From: Kribbella monticola
GTDB lineage: Bacteria > Actinomycetota > Actinomycetes > Propionibacteriales > Kribbellaceae
NCBI RefSeq assembly: GCF_003261635.1
Contig: NZ_QFXK01000029.1
Coordinates: 248,001-312,000, forward strand
Reading direction: 5' to 3'
Length of the DNA: 64,000 bases
A model generated the notes under the pieces. That model did no database searches. It saw only the letters and a program-made list of their open reading frames with translations, and was not told where the DNA came from. How positions within the stretch are numbered: the stretch's first letter is position 1; each line of letters starts with the position of its first letter. A program made the position numbers and the translations under genes. Below, in pieces: positions 9,088 to 17,559 of this stretch.

Positions 9088-9474
9088 ATGAGACTTGCTG
9101 CCACCAGCACCGCGATCGCCGCTACCACCGCGGTGATGTTGTTCGGTGCCGCGACCACCGCCCACGCCGCCAATGGGGTCGTCACCGCTCAGAACAACAC
9201 CGGGTTCGTCCAGTACATCGACGCCGGCGACAAGGTCAAAGTCTGTGACACCAAGAGGAACGACGACGGCGTCATCGGCTGGATCGCGGTTCGCCAGACC
9301 AATGGGAAGTTCAAGAACTACCCGCGGATCTACGTCGGCGGCGCGGGCAAGTGCGTCACCAAGAGCCAGGACGTGACCCCGGAGAACACCTCGATCATCC
9401 TGACCGCCTGCTCGATCAGCGGCCCCAAGGGCACGCCCTACGCCTGCGGCTCCAAGATCATCAAGGGCAGCTGA
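9088..9474 (+). CDS. Small secreted protein, unknown function
   Basis: A 128-residue protein with a clear Sec signal peptide: MRLAATSTAIAATTAVMLFG leads to a cleavage site near TAHAANG. The mature part is about 100 residues with four cysteines (VCDTKRN, GKCVTKS, LTACSIS, YACGS), which suggests two disulphides. I do not recognise the family. AAGGAG at 9079-9084 sets ATG 9088 as the start; an earlier in-frame start at 9019 lacks such a site. Confidence 0.75.
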   Translation: MRLAATSTAIAATTAVMLFGAATTAHAANGVVTAQNNTGFVQYIDAGDKVKVCDTKRNDDGVIGWIAVRQTNGKFKNYPRIYVGGAGKCVTKSQDVTPENTSIILTACSISGPKGTPYACGSKIIKGS

Positions 9475-10195
9475 CCGCACAGGTGACGGTGCTCTCCTTG
9501 ATCTGACCGGACCGGTTCCGGCGACACCCACAACCAGTCGCGGAGCCGGCCGGCCGCCGGATAGCCGGCCTCGAGGACCAGCACCGCCGCACTCACCGCA
9601 GCCGCCGTACGACGAAGGCCGCGTCGTGCAGCTGCTCGAGCTCGAGCAGCCGGTTGACGAGCACCTGATCGACATCGACGTCGTGCGGCGGTGAGCGCGA
9701 TCGGCAGCGAGCGCCCGACAGAAGGCACATCGACTGATCCTGGCCCGAGCCCGCGTATCAGCGCAGTCCGGTTGCGGATGCTCGGAGTTGCTCAAAGTCG
9801 GTCCTCCAGCGGTGCTATGACTCGCGCGCACCTCAGCGATCAGCTGAGTACACCCGAACAACCCGCGGCCCCCCACGCAGTTCACAGCCGCGACGGAGGA
9901 GCGGCGACCCGGGGCGGGTGGGTCGAGCCCCGACGTAGGAGGGGCGAAGCGGGTGCACTTCACGCGAGCAGCTGAGTACCCCGAACAACCCGCGGCACCC
10001 CCACGCACCTCACAGCCGCGACGAAGGAGCGGCGACCCGGGGCGGGTGGGTCGAGCCCCGACGCAGGAGGGGCGAAGCGGGTGCAGTTCCGCGTAGTACA
10101 GGAGTTGTGGTTCGGCCCACAGTGGGTGAGTCTCGCCGGATGTGCGGGTGCTGGTTAGAGTCGAGCGGACACCCAATCTGCAATGGAGCAGCCTG
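9475..10195. other. Non-coding region with repeats and possible gene debris
   Basis: About 720 bases lack a convincing gene. Around 9605-9693 an open frame reads DEGRVVQLLELEQPVDEHLI then DIDVVRR and a stop, which looks like the tail of a decayed gene, but nothing upstream continues it. From 9843 to about 10095 the region holds two tandem copies of a 128-bp repeat. The promoter of the CoA-transferase operon must lie at the right end. Confidence 0.5.
9843..10095. repeat. Tandem pair of 128-bp repeats (dispersed family)
   Basis: Copy 1 begins at gctgagta 9843 and copy 2 at gctgagta 9971, a period of 128 bases. They share ccgaacaacccgcgg, cacagccgcgacg, aggagcggcgacccgggg and cgggtgggtcgagcccc with scattered substitutions. 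A shorter relative lies at 3198-3250, and a 17-base core (gacg-N-aggagcggcgac) recurs at about 60050. The family is intergenic each time. Confidence 0.75.
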
Positions 10196-10984
10196 ATGGA
10201 CAAGACGTACGAGTCGCCGCGGGCCGCGGTCGACGACATCGGCGACGGCGCGAGCCTCGCGGTCGGCGGCTTCGGGCTGTGTGGCAATCCGATGGAGCTG
10301 ATCAGCGCTTTGCACGCGAAGGGGGTGAGCGGGCTCAGCGTCGTGTCGAACAACTGCGGCGTGGACGACTGGGGGCTCGGGATCCTGCTCGCGGACCGGC
10401 GGATCGCGAAGATGACGTCGTCGTACGTCGGGGAGAACAAGGAGTTCGCCCGGCAGTTCCTCTCCGGTGAGCTGGAGGTGGAGCTGACCCCGCAGGGCAC
10501 GCTGGCGGAGAAGTTGCGCGCCGGTGGTTGCGGGATCGCCGCGTTCTTCACGCTCGCCGGCGTCGGGACCCAGGTGGCCGAGGGCGGGCTGCCGCAGAAG
10601 TACAACACCGACGGGTCGGTGGCGAAGGCCTCGGAGCCGAAGGAGACCCGCGAGATCAACGGTACGACGTACGTGCTGGAGGAATCCATCACGACCGACT
10701 TCGGCCTGGTGCACGCGCTGAAGGGCGACACGCACGGGAATCTCGTCTTCGACCGCAGCGCGCGCAACTTCAACCCGCTGGCCGCGATGGCCGGCCGGAT
10801 CACGATCGCGCAGGTCGAGGAGCTGGTCCAGCCTGGTGAGCTGGACCCCGACGAGATCCATCTGCCCGGCGTCTTCGTCCAGCGAGTCGTTGCCGTCGGC
10901 AAGGGTATCGAGAAGCGGATCGAGAAGCGCACGGTGCAACCCCGCGAGGCCTACGAGGCGGCCCGCGAGAAGCTGGAGGCCTGA
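10196..10984 (+). CDS. scoA: 3-oxoacid CoA-transferase subunit A
   Basis: The A subunit (262 residues) of a succinyl-CoA:3-oxoacid CoA-transferase, which moves CoA between succinate and acetoacetate in ketone-body and short-chain acid use. Family marks are [19 protein letters not shown] near the N-terminus, the [15 protein letters not shown] stretch, and [15 protein letters not shown]. The C-terminal VQREAYEAA-type tail is usual. ATG 10196 follows a GGAG at 10185-10188. Its stop lies one base before subunit B, so the two form an operon and the heterodimer is made in step. Confidence 0.93.
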   Translation: MDKTYESPRAAVDDIGDGASLAVGGFGLCGNPMELISALHAKGVSGLSVVSNNCGVDDWGLGILLADRRIAKMTSSYVGENKEFARQFLSGELEVELTPQGTLAEKLRAGGCGIAAFFTLAGVGTQVAEGGLPQKYNTDGSVAKASEPKETREINGTTYVLEESITTDFGLVHALKGDTHGNLVFDRSARNFNPLAAMAGRITIAQVEELVQPGELDPDEIHLPGVFVQRVVAVGKGIEKRIEKRTVQPREAYEAAREKLEA

Positions 10985-10985
10985 G

Positions 10986-11615
10986 ATGCCACTCACCCGT
11001 GAGCAGATGGCCGCCCGGGCCGCGTCGGAGCTGGAGGACGGTTCGTACGTCAACCTCGGCATCGGCCTGCCGACGATGGTCCCGAACTACATCCCCGACG
11101 GCGTCACCGTCGTGCTGCAGAGCGAGAACGGCATCCTCGGCGTCGGCCCGTACCCGGTCGAGGGCGACGAGGACCCGGATCTGATCAACGCGGGCAAGGA
11201 GACGGTCACCACCTTGCCGGGCGCGTCGTTCTTCGACTCGTCGCTGTCGTTCGGGATGATCCGCGGCGGCGCGATCGACGCGGCGATCCTCGGCGCGATG
11301 CAGGTGTCGGCCAAGGGCGACCTGTCGAACTGGATGATCCCGGGCAAGATGGTCAAGGGTATGGGTGGCGCGATGGACCTGGTCCACGGCGCGAAGAAGG
11401 TGATCGTGCTGATGGAGCACGTCGCCAAGGACGGCTCGCACAAGATTCTCGAGGAGTGCGATCTGCCCTACACCGGCCGCGGCGTGGTCAACCGGATCAT
11501 CACCGACCTGGCCGTGCTCGACGTGACGGACGACGGTCTCCAGTTGGTCGAACTGGCCGACGGCGTCACCTTCGAGGAGCTCCAGGAGAAGACCGGCGCC
11601 CCGATCAAGCAGTGA
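10986..11615 (+). CDS. scoB: 3-oxoacid CoA-transferase subunit B
   Basis: The B subunit (209 residues). It carries the catalytic glutamate in the [12 protein letters not shown] motif, which forms the glutamyl-CoA thioester in this family. [15 protein letters not shown] and the [20 protein letters not shown] stretch also match. The start ATG 10986 comes one base after the subunit A stop. The operon ends at the strong hairpin just downstream, so no other gene seems to be co-transcribed. Confidence 0.95.
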   Translation: MPLTREQMAARAASELEDGSYVNLGIGLPTMVPNYIPDGVTVVLQSENGILGVGPYPVEGDEDPDLINAGKETVTTLPGASFFDSSLSFGMIRGGAIDAAILGAMQVSAKGDLSNWMIPGKMVKGMGGAMDLVHGAKKVIVLMEHVAKDGSHKILEECDLPYTGRGVVNRIITDLAVLDVTDDGLQLVELADGVTFEELQEKTGAPIKQ

Positions 11616-11624
11616 GTCGTACTC

Positions 11625-11659
11625 CGACGGCCGCCCGGTGAGCACCCGGGCGGCCGTCG
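11625..11659 (+). terminator. Terminator after the CoA-transferase operon
   Basis: A perfect 14-bp stem: CGACGGCCGCCCGG (11625-11638) pairs with CCGGGCGGCCGTCG (11646-11659) around a 7-nt loop. It begins nine bases after the scoB stop and has no T-run. Confidence 0.85.
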
Positions 11660-11888
11660 TACGTCCGGACGCCCCGCGACCACCGAGCAGACGTCGAGCG
11701 CGCAGCCGACCCGACGACCGCCGAACAGAGCGTCGTACGCCGGGAAGTCGCCCAACGGTCGGGACGTGGCCGAGAACACGGTCGGCCGGTGCCAACCTCA
11801 GTGCGGGGTCAAGTCGTCCCACGAACATGGGCGCGGTCTTGTGGTGGGCGGTTGACTGTGCGGGAATGAAGCGGGCGAGTGGGGACAG

Positions 11889-12800
11889 GTGGTAGGCGTG
11901 GATGTGTTCGTGATCGGTGGGGTGGGCGTCGACACGATCGTGCGGGTGCCCGAATTGCCGTTGCCGGCCCGGGAGACGATCCCGGTCGCACCGATCGAGT
12001 CGTACGTCGGGCACACGGGGCACGGTGTCGCGCTGGGCTGCCATCGACTCGGGCTGGACGCGGCGATCGCGGACGTGATCGGTGACGACGACGAGGGCGA
12101 CCGGATCCGCTGGACCTACCAGAAACTCGGCATCCCGTTCACGTCGGTCGTCTCGCCCGGCGGTACCCGGCGGGCCGTGAACCTGGTCTCTCCCGACGGG
12201 CGCCGCGTCTCGTTGTACGACGCGCGCCGGCCGCAGTACGACGGATTCAAGGTGCACCCGGATCTGTGGCGGCCGGACCTCAGCCGGACCAGGCACGTGC
12301 ACGTTTCGATCATGGATTTCGCCCGGCAGGCCCTGCCGGATCTCGCGATGGCCGATTGTTCGATGTCCACCGATCTGCACGACTGGGACGGCGTCGACGA
12401 CTACCACCGGGATTTCGCGACGGCCGCCGATGTGGTGTTCGTGTCGGCCGAGGCGCTGCCGGACGACGCGATCAGCTGGATCTTCGCGCACGGCCGGGCC
12501 CAGGCCGTGGTCGCGATGGCCGGTGCCGACGGCAGCTATCTCCACGTCGCGACCGAGAAGCCGGTACACATCCCTCCCGTCGAGATCCCGGAGCGGCCGG
12601 TCGTCGACACCAACGGCGCCGGGGACGCCTATGTCGCCGCCTTCCTGGCGACCTGGCTCGACGGCCGGAGCTGGCGGGAGTCGGCTCAGGCGGGTTCCAT
12701 CGCCGGCGCCTGGGCCTGCGGCTCGCCCGGCACCCACACCGACCTCATCACCGCCGAACAACTGATGACCCTGGTCCTCAAGGAGCTGTCCGCCAACTGA
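11889..12800 (+). CDS. PfkB-family carbohydrate kinase
   Basis: A 303-residue ribokinase-like kinase, which phosphorylates a sugar or nucleoside with ATP. The N-terminal sheet starts DVFVIGGVGVDTIVRVPELP. The C-terminal PfkB signature is VVDTNGAGDAYVAAFLATWL, with the catalytic Asp in GAGD and the oxyanion-forming GAG. VAMAGADGSYL is the usual nucleotide-binding strand. The substrate cannot be read from the sequence. The start is GTG 11889; GTG 11898 is as plausible, since both have purine-rich sequence upstream. It stands alone between two terminators or convergent genes. Confidence 0.88.
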   Translation: MVGVDVFVIGGVGVDTIVRVPELPLPARETIPVAPIESYVGHTGHGVALGCHRLGLDAAIADVIGDDDEGDRIRWTYQKLGIPFTSVVSPGGTRRAVNLVSPDGRRVSLYDARRPQYDGFKVHPDLWRPDLSRTRHVHVSIMDFARQALPDLAMADCSMSTDLHDWDGVDDYHRDFATAADVVFVSAEALPDDAISWIFAHGRAQAVVAMAGADGSYLHVATEKPVHIPPVEIPERPVVDTNGAGDAYVAAFLATWLDGRSWRESAQAGSIAGAWACGSPGTHTDLITAEQLMTLVLKELSAN

Positions 12801-12807
12801 CGGCCGG

Positions 12808-13491
12808 TCACCCGCGCGTGAGCGGTGGGTGGAGGAAAGTAGCCGGGCCGCGCCGGAAGAGTTGCGCGGGTCGGCCTCCGTCGCGGGTGGTGGTCGTGCC
12901 GAGCGGTACGACGAATCCGTCGGTCTTGGTCGCCTTGCGATGGAAGTTGCGCGGGTCGAGCGGCGTACCCCAGACCGCTTCGTAGATCCCGCGCAGTTCC
13001 GAGATGGTGAACTCGTCGGCACAGAACGCGGTCGCCAACGGCGAGTACTCCAGCTTCGCCCGCGCCCGCTCCACCCCGTCGAGGAGGATCCGGTGATGAT
13101 CGAACGCGAGCCGCTCCGGATCAGTCAGTACTTCGTCCGCAGGCACCCAGCTCGCCGAGGCGGCGTCGGTCCCGGCGACCGGCGTCGGCAGATCCGGGAC
13201 CAGCGCCAGGTACGCCACGCTCACCACCCGGCCGCGGGGATCACGGCCGGGTTCGCCATACGTCGCGACTTGCTCGAGGTGGATCCGGTCGGACACCAGC
13301 CCGGTCTCCTCGGCTAGCTCCCGCCGGGCAGCGGCCTCCAGGTCCTCTACCGGCCGGACGAAGCCACCGGGTAGCGCCCAGCGGTCCTTGTGCGGCTCGA
13401 TGCCGCGCCGGATCAGCAGCACCTGCAGGGAGCCGTCGCGAACAGTCAGGATCACCAGGTCGGCGGCGACGCCCATCGGCTCGAAGTCCAT
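12808..13491 (-). CDS. Nudix/winged-helix protein (NrtR-like regulator)
   Basis: A 227-residue fusion of an N-terminal Nudix domain and a C-terminal winged helix, the layout of the NrtR regulators that sense ADP-ribose or related nucleotides. The Nudix box region is GGFVRPVEDLEAAARRELAE followed by ETGL; the RELAEETG core is intact, so hydrolase activity is possible. The C-terminal part (SPLATAFCADEFTISELRGI, GTPLDPRNFHRK) matches the family's DNA-binding half. ATG 13491 was chosen. It faces the SPFH/NAD-kinase-like operon across two palindromes, which I infer are its operators. Confidence 0.85.
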   Translation of the reverse strand: MDFEPMGVAADLVILTVRDGSLQVLLIRRGIEPHKDRWALPGGFVRPVEDLEAAARRELAEETGLVSDRIHLEQVATYGEPGRDPRGRVVSVAYLALVPDLPTPVAGTDAASASWVPADEVLTDPERLAFDHHRILLDGVERARAKLEYSPLATAFCADEFTISELRGIYEAVWGTPLDPRNFHRKATKTDGFVVPLGTTTTRDGGRPAQLFRRGPATFLHPPLTRG

Positions 13492-13505
13492 ACGGCACAC
13501 CTTAA

Positions 13506-13520
13506 TCGTCACCTTGACGA
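13506..13520. promoter_or_regulatory. Palindrome 1 of the Nudix/SPFH intergenic region
   Basis: TCGTCA-CCT-TGACGA is a perfect 15-bp palindrome 15 bases upstream of the Nudix regulator start. An identical half-site pair occurs 34 bases away. This is a likely operator, by position and symmetry. Confidence 0.75.
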
Positions 13521-13539
13521 AAAGCGATTCAGACCCTTA

Positions 13540-13554
13540 TCGTCAGGATGACGA
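13540..13554. promoter_or_regulatory. Palindrome 2 of the Nudix/SPFH intergenic region
   Basis: TCGTCA-GGA-TGACGA has the same arms as palindrome 1 and lies 20 bases before the SPFH start, just ahead of its AGGAG ribosome site. The 34-bp centre-to-centre distance is close to three helical turns, so two dimers could bind on one face. Confidence 0.75.
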
Positions 13555-13573
13555 CAAAAGAGGAGACAGTGAC

Positions 13574-14566
13574 ATGGCGGACATCACCAGGTTCCGGTTC
13601 ATCAGCCACCTACGGGCCAACCCGACCACCCACGTGCGGCACCTGCGCAACGGGAAGCTCGCCCACGACGGGGCCGGCCAGGCCTTCTGGTTCCGGGCCC
13701 TGAACTCGTCCCTGAGCGAGATCCCGATCGACGACCGGGAGCAGCCGCTGCTGTTCCACGGGCGGACCGTCGACTTCCAGGACGTGGTCGTGCAGGCCAC
13801 CGTGACCTACCGGGTGATCGACCCGGCGCTCGCCTCGACCAGGCTGGACTTCGGCATCGACCCCGATACCGGGTTGTGGCGAGCGACGCCCCTGGAACAA
13901 CTCGGCGGCCTGCTGACGGAGCTCGCTCAACAGACCGCGCTGGACCTGCTCGCCCGGATGACGCTGACCCAGGCGCTGTCCGAGGGGATGGCGTCGCTCC
14001 GGCTCGCGGTGAGCACCGGCTTGCGCGAGGACCAGCGGCTGACGGGAATCGGGATCGGCGTCGAGGACGTCCGCGTGGTCGCAGTACGGGCTGAAAGCGA
14101 TGTGGAGCGGGCGCTGCAGACGCCGACGCGCGAGATGGTGCAGCAGGCGGCCGACAAGGCGACGTACGAACGGCGCGCGATGGCCGTCGAGCGGGAGCGG
14201 TCGATCGCCGAGAACGAGCTGCAGAACCAGATCGAACTGGCCCGGCGCGAGGAACAACTCGTCACCCAGAAGGGCCAGAACGAACGCCAACGGGCGACCG
14301 AGGCCGCGGCGGCCGGACGGATCGAGACCGAGGCGTCGGCGTCCCGGCGGCGCCAGTTGGCCGAGGCGGATGCGGACGCGAAGCGGGTCCTCGGTGCGGC
14401 CGAGGCCTCCGCGGAGAAGGCCCTGCTCGAGGCGTACGCCGACCTGAGCCAGGGCACCATCCTCGCGCTCGCGATCAAGCAGGGCGCGCTGCCGGAGATC
14501 GGCACGCTCAACCTGACGCCGGATCTGATCACCCCGCTGCTGGCGAAGCTGGCGAGCCAGGAATGA
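13574..14566 (+). CDS. SPFH (band 7/slipin-like) domain protein
   Basis: A 330-residue SPFH-domain protein. The N-terminal beta-rich part ([20 protein letters not shown], then [20 protein letters not shown]) is the SPFH fold. Residues about 190-290 are a long charged helix ([20 protein letters not shown] and the A/E/R-rich stretch after it) that should form the coiled coil on which such proteins oligomerise. There is no obvious membrane segment, so it may be a soluble scaffold. AGGAG at 13561-13565 sets ATG 13574. The stop overlaps the next gene by ATGA, so translation is coupled to the NAD-kinase-like protein. Confidence 0.88.
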   Translation: MADITRFRFISHLRANPTTHVRHLRNGKLAHDGAGQAFWFRALNSSLSEIPIDDREQPLLFHGRTVDFQDVVVQATVTYRVIDPALASTRLDFGIDPDTGLWRATPLEQLGGLLTELAQQTALDLLARMTLTQALSEGMASLRLAVSTGLREDQRLTGIGIGVEDVRVVAVRAESDVERALQTPTREMVQQAADKATYERRAMAVERERSIAENELQNQIELARREEQLVTQKGQNERQRATEAAAAGRIETEASASRRRQLAEADADAKRVLGAAEASAEKALLEAYADLSQGTILALAIKQGALPEIGTLNLTPDLITPLLAKLASQE

Positions 14567-15438
14567 GCCTGCCACCCCGGGCCGTGGTGGTGCACCGGGC
14601 GACCGAACTCACCGAACTGGTCGCCCGGCACGGCACCCGCCAGCAGGCCGGCTTCTTCCTGACCAGCCGCGGCCGCGACCTCGCGGAACTGGATGCGCGA
14701 CATCAAGCCCAGCAGCAGGCGCTCGCGACCGTGTCGGCCGCGATTCCACTGGACTGGCGCCGCGCTGTTGCCGAGCGCAACGATCTGGACCGGTTCGTCT
14801 TCGGTCCGGAAGATCTGGTGATCGCGGTCGGCCAGGACGGACTGGTGGCCAACGTGGCGAAGTACCTGGACGGGCAGCCGGTGATCGGAGTCAACCCGGA
14901 GCCGGGCCGCAACCCCGGCGTACTGGTTCCGCATGAGCCTGACGCCGTACTGGAGTTGCTGCGCGGTTTCAATGTCGAGGAGCGGACGATGGTTGCCGCC
15001 AGCACCGATGACGGGCAGAAGTTGCTGGCTTTGAACGAGGTGTACGTGGGGCATCGGACGCATCAGTCGGCGCGGTACCGGCTCGCGTCCCCGGAGGGTC
15101 TGGAGGAGCGGCAGTCCTCATCAGGTATGCTGGTCGGCACCGGCACAGGGTCAACGGGGTGGTGCCGCTCAGCCTGGCAGGAACGCCGCTCGACACTGCC
15201 GCTGCCCGGACCGACAGACGCCTCTCTCTGCTGGTTCGTGCGCGAGGCGTGGCCGTCGCCCGCGACCGGAACCTCCTGCACAGAAGGCCTACTGACGGCT
15301 GCCGACCACTTGACCGTCACCGCCGAGTCCGACCTGGTCGTCTTCGGCGACGGAATCGAATCCGACACCCTGTCGCTCACCTGGGGCCAGCGCGCCGAGA
15401 TCGCGATCGCCGAAACGCGTCTCCGCCTCGCCCGCTGA
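14563..15438 (+). CDS. NAD-kinase-like protein
   Basis: A 291-residue member of the NAD kinase superfamily, which adds a phosphate to NAD to make NADP. The nucleotide motif reads [14 protein letters not shown] (GGDG in classical kinases, GQDG here). It is followed by [22 protein letters not shown] and the GTGTGSTGW loop that holds ribose in true NAD kinases. The C-terminal [10 protein letters not shown] also fits. An extra N-terminal part of about 80 residues with a Q-rich helix is not usual. The substrate could be NAD or another nucleotide. It is coupled to the SPFH gene and faces a Nudix sensor, which supports a nucleotide-related role. Confidence 0.8.
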   Translation: MSLPPRAVVVHRATELTELVARHGTRQQAGFFLTSRGRDLAELDARHQAQQQALATVSAAIPLDWRRAVAERNDLDRFVFGPEDLVIAVGQDGLVANVAKYLDGQPVIGVNPEPGRNPGVLVPHEPDAVLELLRGFNVEERTMVAASTDDGQKLLALNEVYVGHRTHQSARYRLASPEGLEERQSSSGMLVGTGTGSTGWCRSAWQERRSTLPLPGPTDASLCWFVREAWPSPATGTSCTEGLLTAADHLTVTAESDLVVFGDGIESDTLSLTWGQRAEIAIAETRLRLAR

Positions 15439-15497
15439 GCAACCACAGCCCCGTTCCGGGTCGGTGGCTTTCTCAGGGGTGAGCCGGGGTTATTCCG

Positions 15498-15514
15498 CCT
15501 ATACGGCGTATAGG
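15498..15514. promoter_or_regulatory. Perfect palindrome upstream of TetR gene
   Basis: CCTATAC-GGC-GTATAGG is a perfect 17-bp palindrome ending 22 bases before the TetR start. It is probably the autoregulatory operator of that repressor. Confidence 0.75.
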
Positions 15515-15536
15515 TAATTGCTTTTGAATGATGTGC

Positions 15537-16109
15537 ATGACCACGAAGGACCGAATTGTCGCTGCCGCCAGTTGGCTGCTCACCGAGAAGGGCGCCGACG
15601 GTGTCAGCATGCGCCGGGTCGCGGCGGCGGTGGGGATCACGCCGATGGCGATCTATCAGTACTTCCCCCACCGGGACGCCTTGCTGCACGAGGTAGCCGA
15701 CGCCGCGTTCGCGGAACTGATGGCGCGGTGGGCAGCGGAGCCACGCAGTACGGCGGCCGATGCGCGGCTGCGGGAGATGCTCGTCGATCACGTCGACTTC
15801 GCGCTCGCCCAGCCGCGGCTCTACGCGTACATGTTCACCGAGCGGCGCGACCAGGCCCGGCAGTTCCCGGCCGATTTCAAGGCGCGCAAGTCGCCCACCT
15901 TCACGCTGCTCGCCGACGCCATCGAGGCCGGCGTCGAGCAGCAACTCTTCCGTGACGACGACATCTGGGAGTCCAGCCTGATGATCGCCGCCTTCCTGCA
16001 CGGCTTGATCCAGCTCTACCACGGCGACCGGATCGGCATGCCCGCCGACGATTTCCGCGCCCTCTGCCTGAGCCTGGGCGAAAGGATGATCGATGGACTC
16101 CGTCGCTGA
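15537..16109 (+). CDS. TetR-family regulator
   Basis: A 190-residue TetR repressor. The HTH is typical: GVSMRRVAAAVGITPMAIYQ leads into YFPHRDALLHEVADAAF. The C-terminal ligand domain (LREMLVDHVDFALAQPRLYA) carries no recognisable ligand clue. ATG 15537 gives the usual short N-terminus; ATG 15528 and 15531 are also in frame and none has a ribosome site, so the transcript may be leaderless. Its 3' end overlaps the Lnt-like gene by 17 bases, so it probably controls that gene. Confidence 0.9.
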   Translation: MTTKDRIVAAASWLLTEKGADGVSMRRVAAAVGITPMAIYQYFPHRDALLHEVADAAFAELMARWAAEPRSTAADARLREMLVDHVDFALAQPRLYAYMFTERRDQARQFPADFKARKSPTFTLLADAIEAGVEQQLFRDDDIWESSLMIAAFLHGLIQLYHGDRIGMPADDFRALCLSLGERMIDGLRR

Positions 16110-17559
16110 CCACCCCCGCCGGTACGCCGTACTTGCGATCCTGCTCACCGCCACAGCCCTGTACTTCGGGTCCGGGCTGACCACCATTCCCGCGCTCACC
16201 TGGCTTGCACCACTGCCCGTCTTCCTGCTCGCGCCTCGCGTCAGCGGCCGCCTCGCAGCATTGACCGCCTTCGCCGGCTGGTCACTCGGACTGGCGAATC
16301 TCTGGCGGTATCTCCTGAAGGATCTCGAGCTTCCACCGCCGACGCTCAGCTTCCTGCTGCTCCTCGCCGGTGTCTTCACCGCAACGGTCCTGCTGTTTCG
16401 CGCCTTGGCGGTTCGTCGCCGATTTGTCCTTGCTGCGTTGGCAGGACCGGCTTGCTGGGCGGCTTGCGACTTCCTGATTGCCACAGTGTCACCGCACGGC
16501 ACCTTCACGAGCCTCGCCTACACCCAGGCCGAGGTACGCCCAGTAGTGCAGCTTGCTTCACTGACCGGCCCCTGGGGCATCACCTTTCTGCTCATGCTTC
16601 CCGCCGCCGTACTGGCGATCATCTTTGCCCCAGGCGTCAAGCGCCGTGCCGTACTCCAGATCTCCATCGGCTTCGCAATGGTTGCCCTAGGCACCATCGG
16701 GTACGGCGCCTGGCGGCTGAACGACTCCACGAGCACCAAACCGCCGATCCGGATCGCGGTCGTGTCCGCCAACACCGACGACGACTCGAACTGGACAACG
16801 CCCGGAGGTCCGTCGATCCTGCGGAACTACACCCGCGCGATCAACGAGGCCGCTCGACAAGGCGCTCAGGTCGTCCTCCTACCGGAGAAGATCATCGACA
16901 TCCAGGCCGCCGCCCTCCCCGGCCTGTCGACCAGCTTCCAAAAGCTTGCTACGAGCAACAAGATCACGCTTGTCGTCGGACTGACCGTCTTCGGTGACCA
17001 GGGCAACGACTACAACCGCGCACTGGTGTTCTCGCCGGCCGGCGGCGCCCCGACGGCGTACGACAAACATCACCTGATCCCCGCGCTGGAGCCGTACGCC
17101 TCAGGTGATCACCTCGGCCTGCTGGCGGGTCCGGCCGGCGAGCGCTGGGGAGTGCTGATCTGCAAGGACCTGGACTTCCCGGCCCTTTCGCGCCAGTACG
17201 GCAAGGGGGACGTCGACCTGCTCCTCGTCCCCGCCCTCGACTTCGACAACGACGGTTGGCTGCACAGCCGAATGGCTCTGCTCCGCGGCATCGAGAACGG
17301 CATCCCGATGGCCCGCGACGGCAGCAAAGGCCTCCTGACCCTGACCGACCAACACGGCCGGGTCGTGAGCGAACGCCCCGCCGCCTCCAACCAGTCGGCG
17401 ACTCTCATCGGCACCCTGACACCCGGTATCGCCTCGACGCCGTACACCCGACTGGGCGACTGGTTCGCCTACCTCTGCGTCATCCTCACCGTGGGCTGCT
17501 GCTGGTCAGCGCGACCACGACGTCGACGTTCGAGCGGACATCGTCCCAACGCCCTTTGA
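16093..17559 (+). CDS. Lnt-like membrane nitrilase (apolipoprotein N-acyltransferase family)
   Basis: A 488-residue protein with about six membrane segments followed by a periplasmic-type nitrilase domain, the layout of Lnt, which N-acylates lipoproteins. The catalytic triad is visible: Glu in LLPEKI, Lys in AYDKHHLIP and Cys in LICKDLDFPA. A final hydrophobic helix (WFAYLCVILTVGCCW) closes it. Many actinobacteria have Lnt homologues fused or linked to a mannosyltransferase; none is next door here. Pairing with a TetR gene is odd for a housekeeping Lnt and suggests a specialised substrate. Its 3' end overlaps the convergent kinase gene by 74 bases. Confidence 0.8.
   Translation: MDSVADHPRRYAVLAILLTATALYFGSGLTTIPALTWLAPLPVFLLAPRVSGRLAALTAFAGWSLGLANLWRYLLKDLELPPPTLSFLLLLAGVFTATVLLFRALAVRRRFVLAALAGPACWAACDFLIATVSPHGTFTSLAYTQAEVRPVVQLASLTGPWGITFLLMLPAAVLAIIFAPGVKRRAVLQISIGFAMVALGTIGYGAWRLNDSTSTKPPIRIAVVSANTDDDSNWTTPGGPSILRNYTRAINEAARQGAQVVLLPEKIIDIQAAALPGLSTSFQKLATSNKITLVVGLTVFGDQGNDYNRALVFSPAGGAPTAYDKHHLIPALEPYASGDHLGLLAGPAGERWGVLICKDLDFPALSRQYGKGDVDLLLVPALDFDNDGWLHSRMALLRGIENGIPMARDGSKGLLTLTDQHGRVVSERPAASNQSATLIGTLTPGIASTPYTRLGDWFAYLCVILTVGCCWSARPRRRRSSGHRPNAL

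Noticed and set aside
9438-9728. Small minus-strand gene after the secreted protein
   Set aside because: No ribosome site, no family match, and the Arg/Ala-rich frame looks like random high-GC sequence.
10800-13022. Long minus-strand frame across scoB, terminator and PfkB
   Set aside because: It runs antisense through two well-defined genes and a terminator; no recognisable domain.
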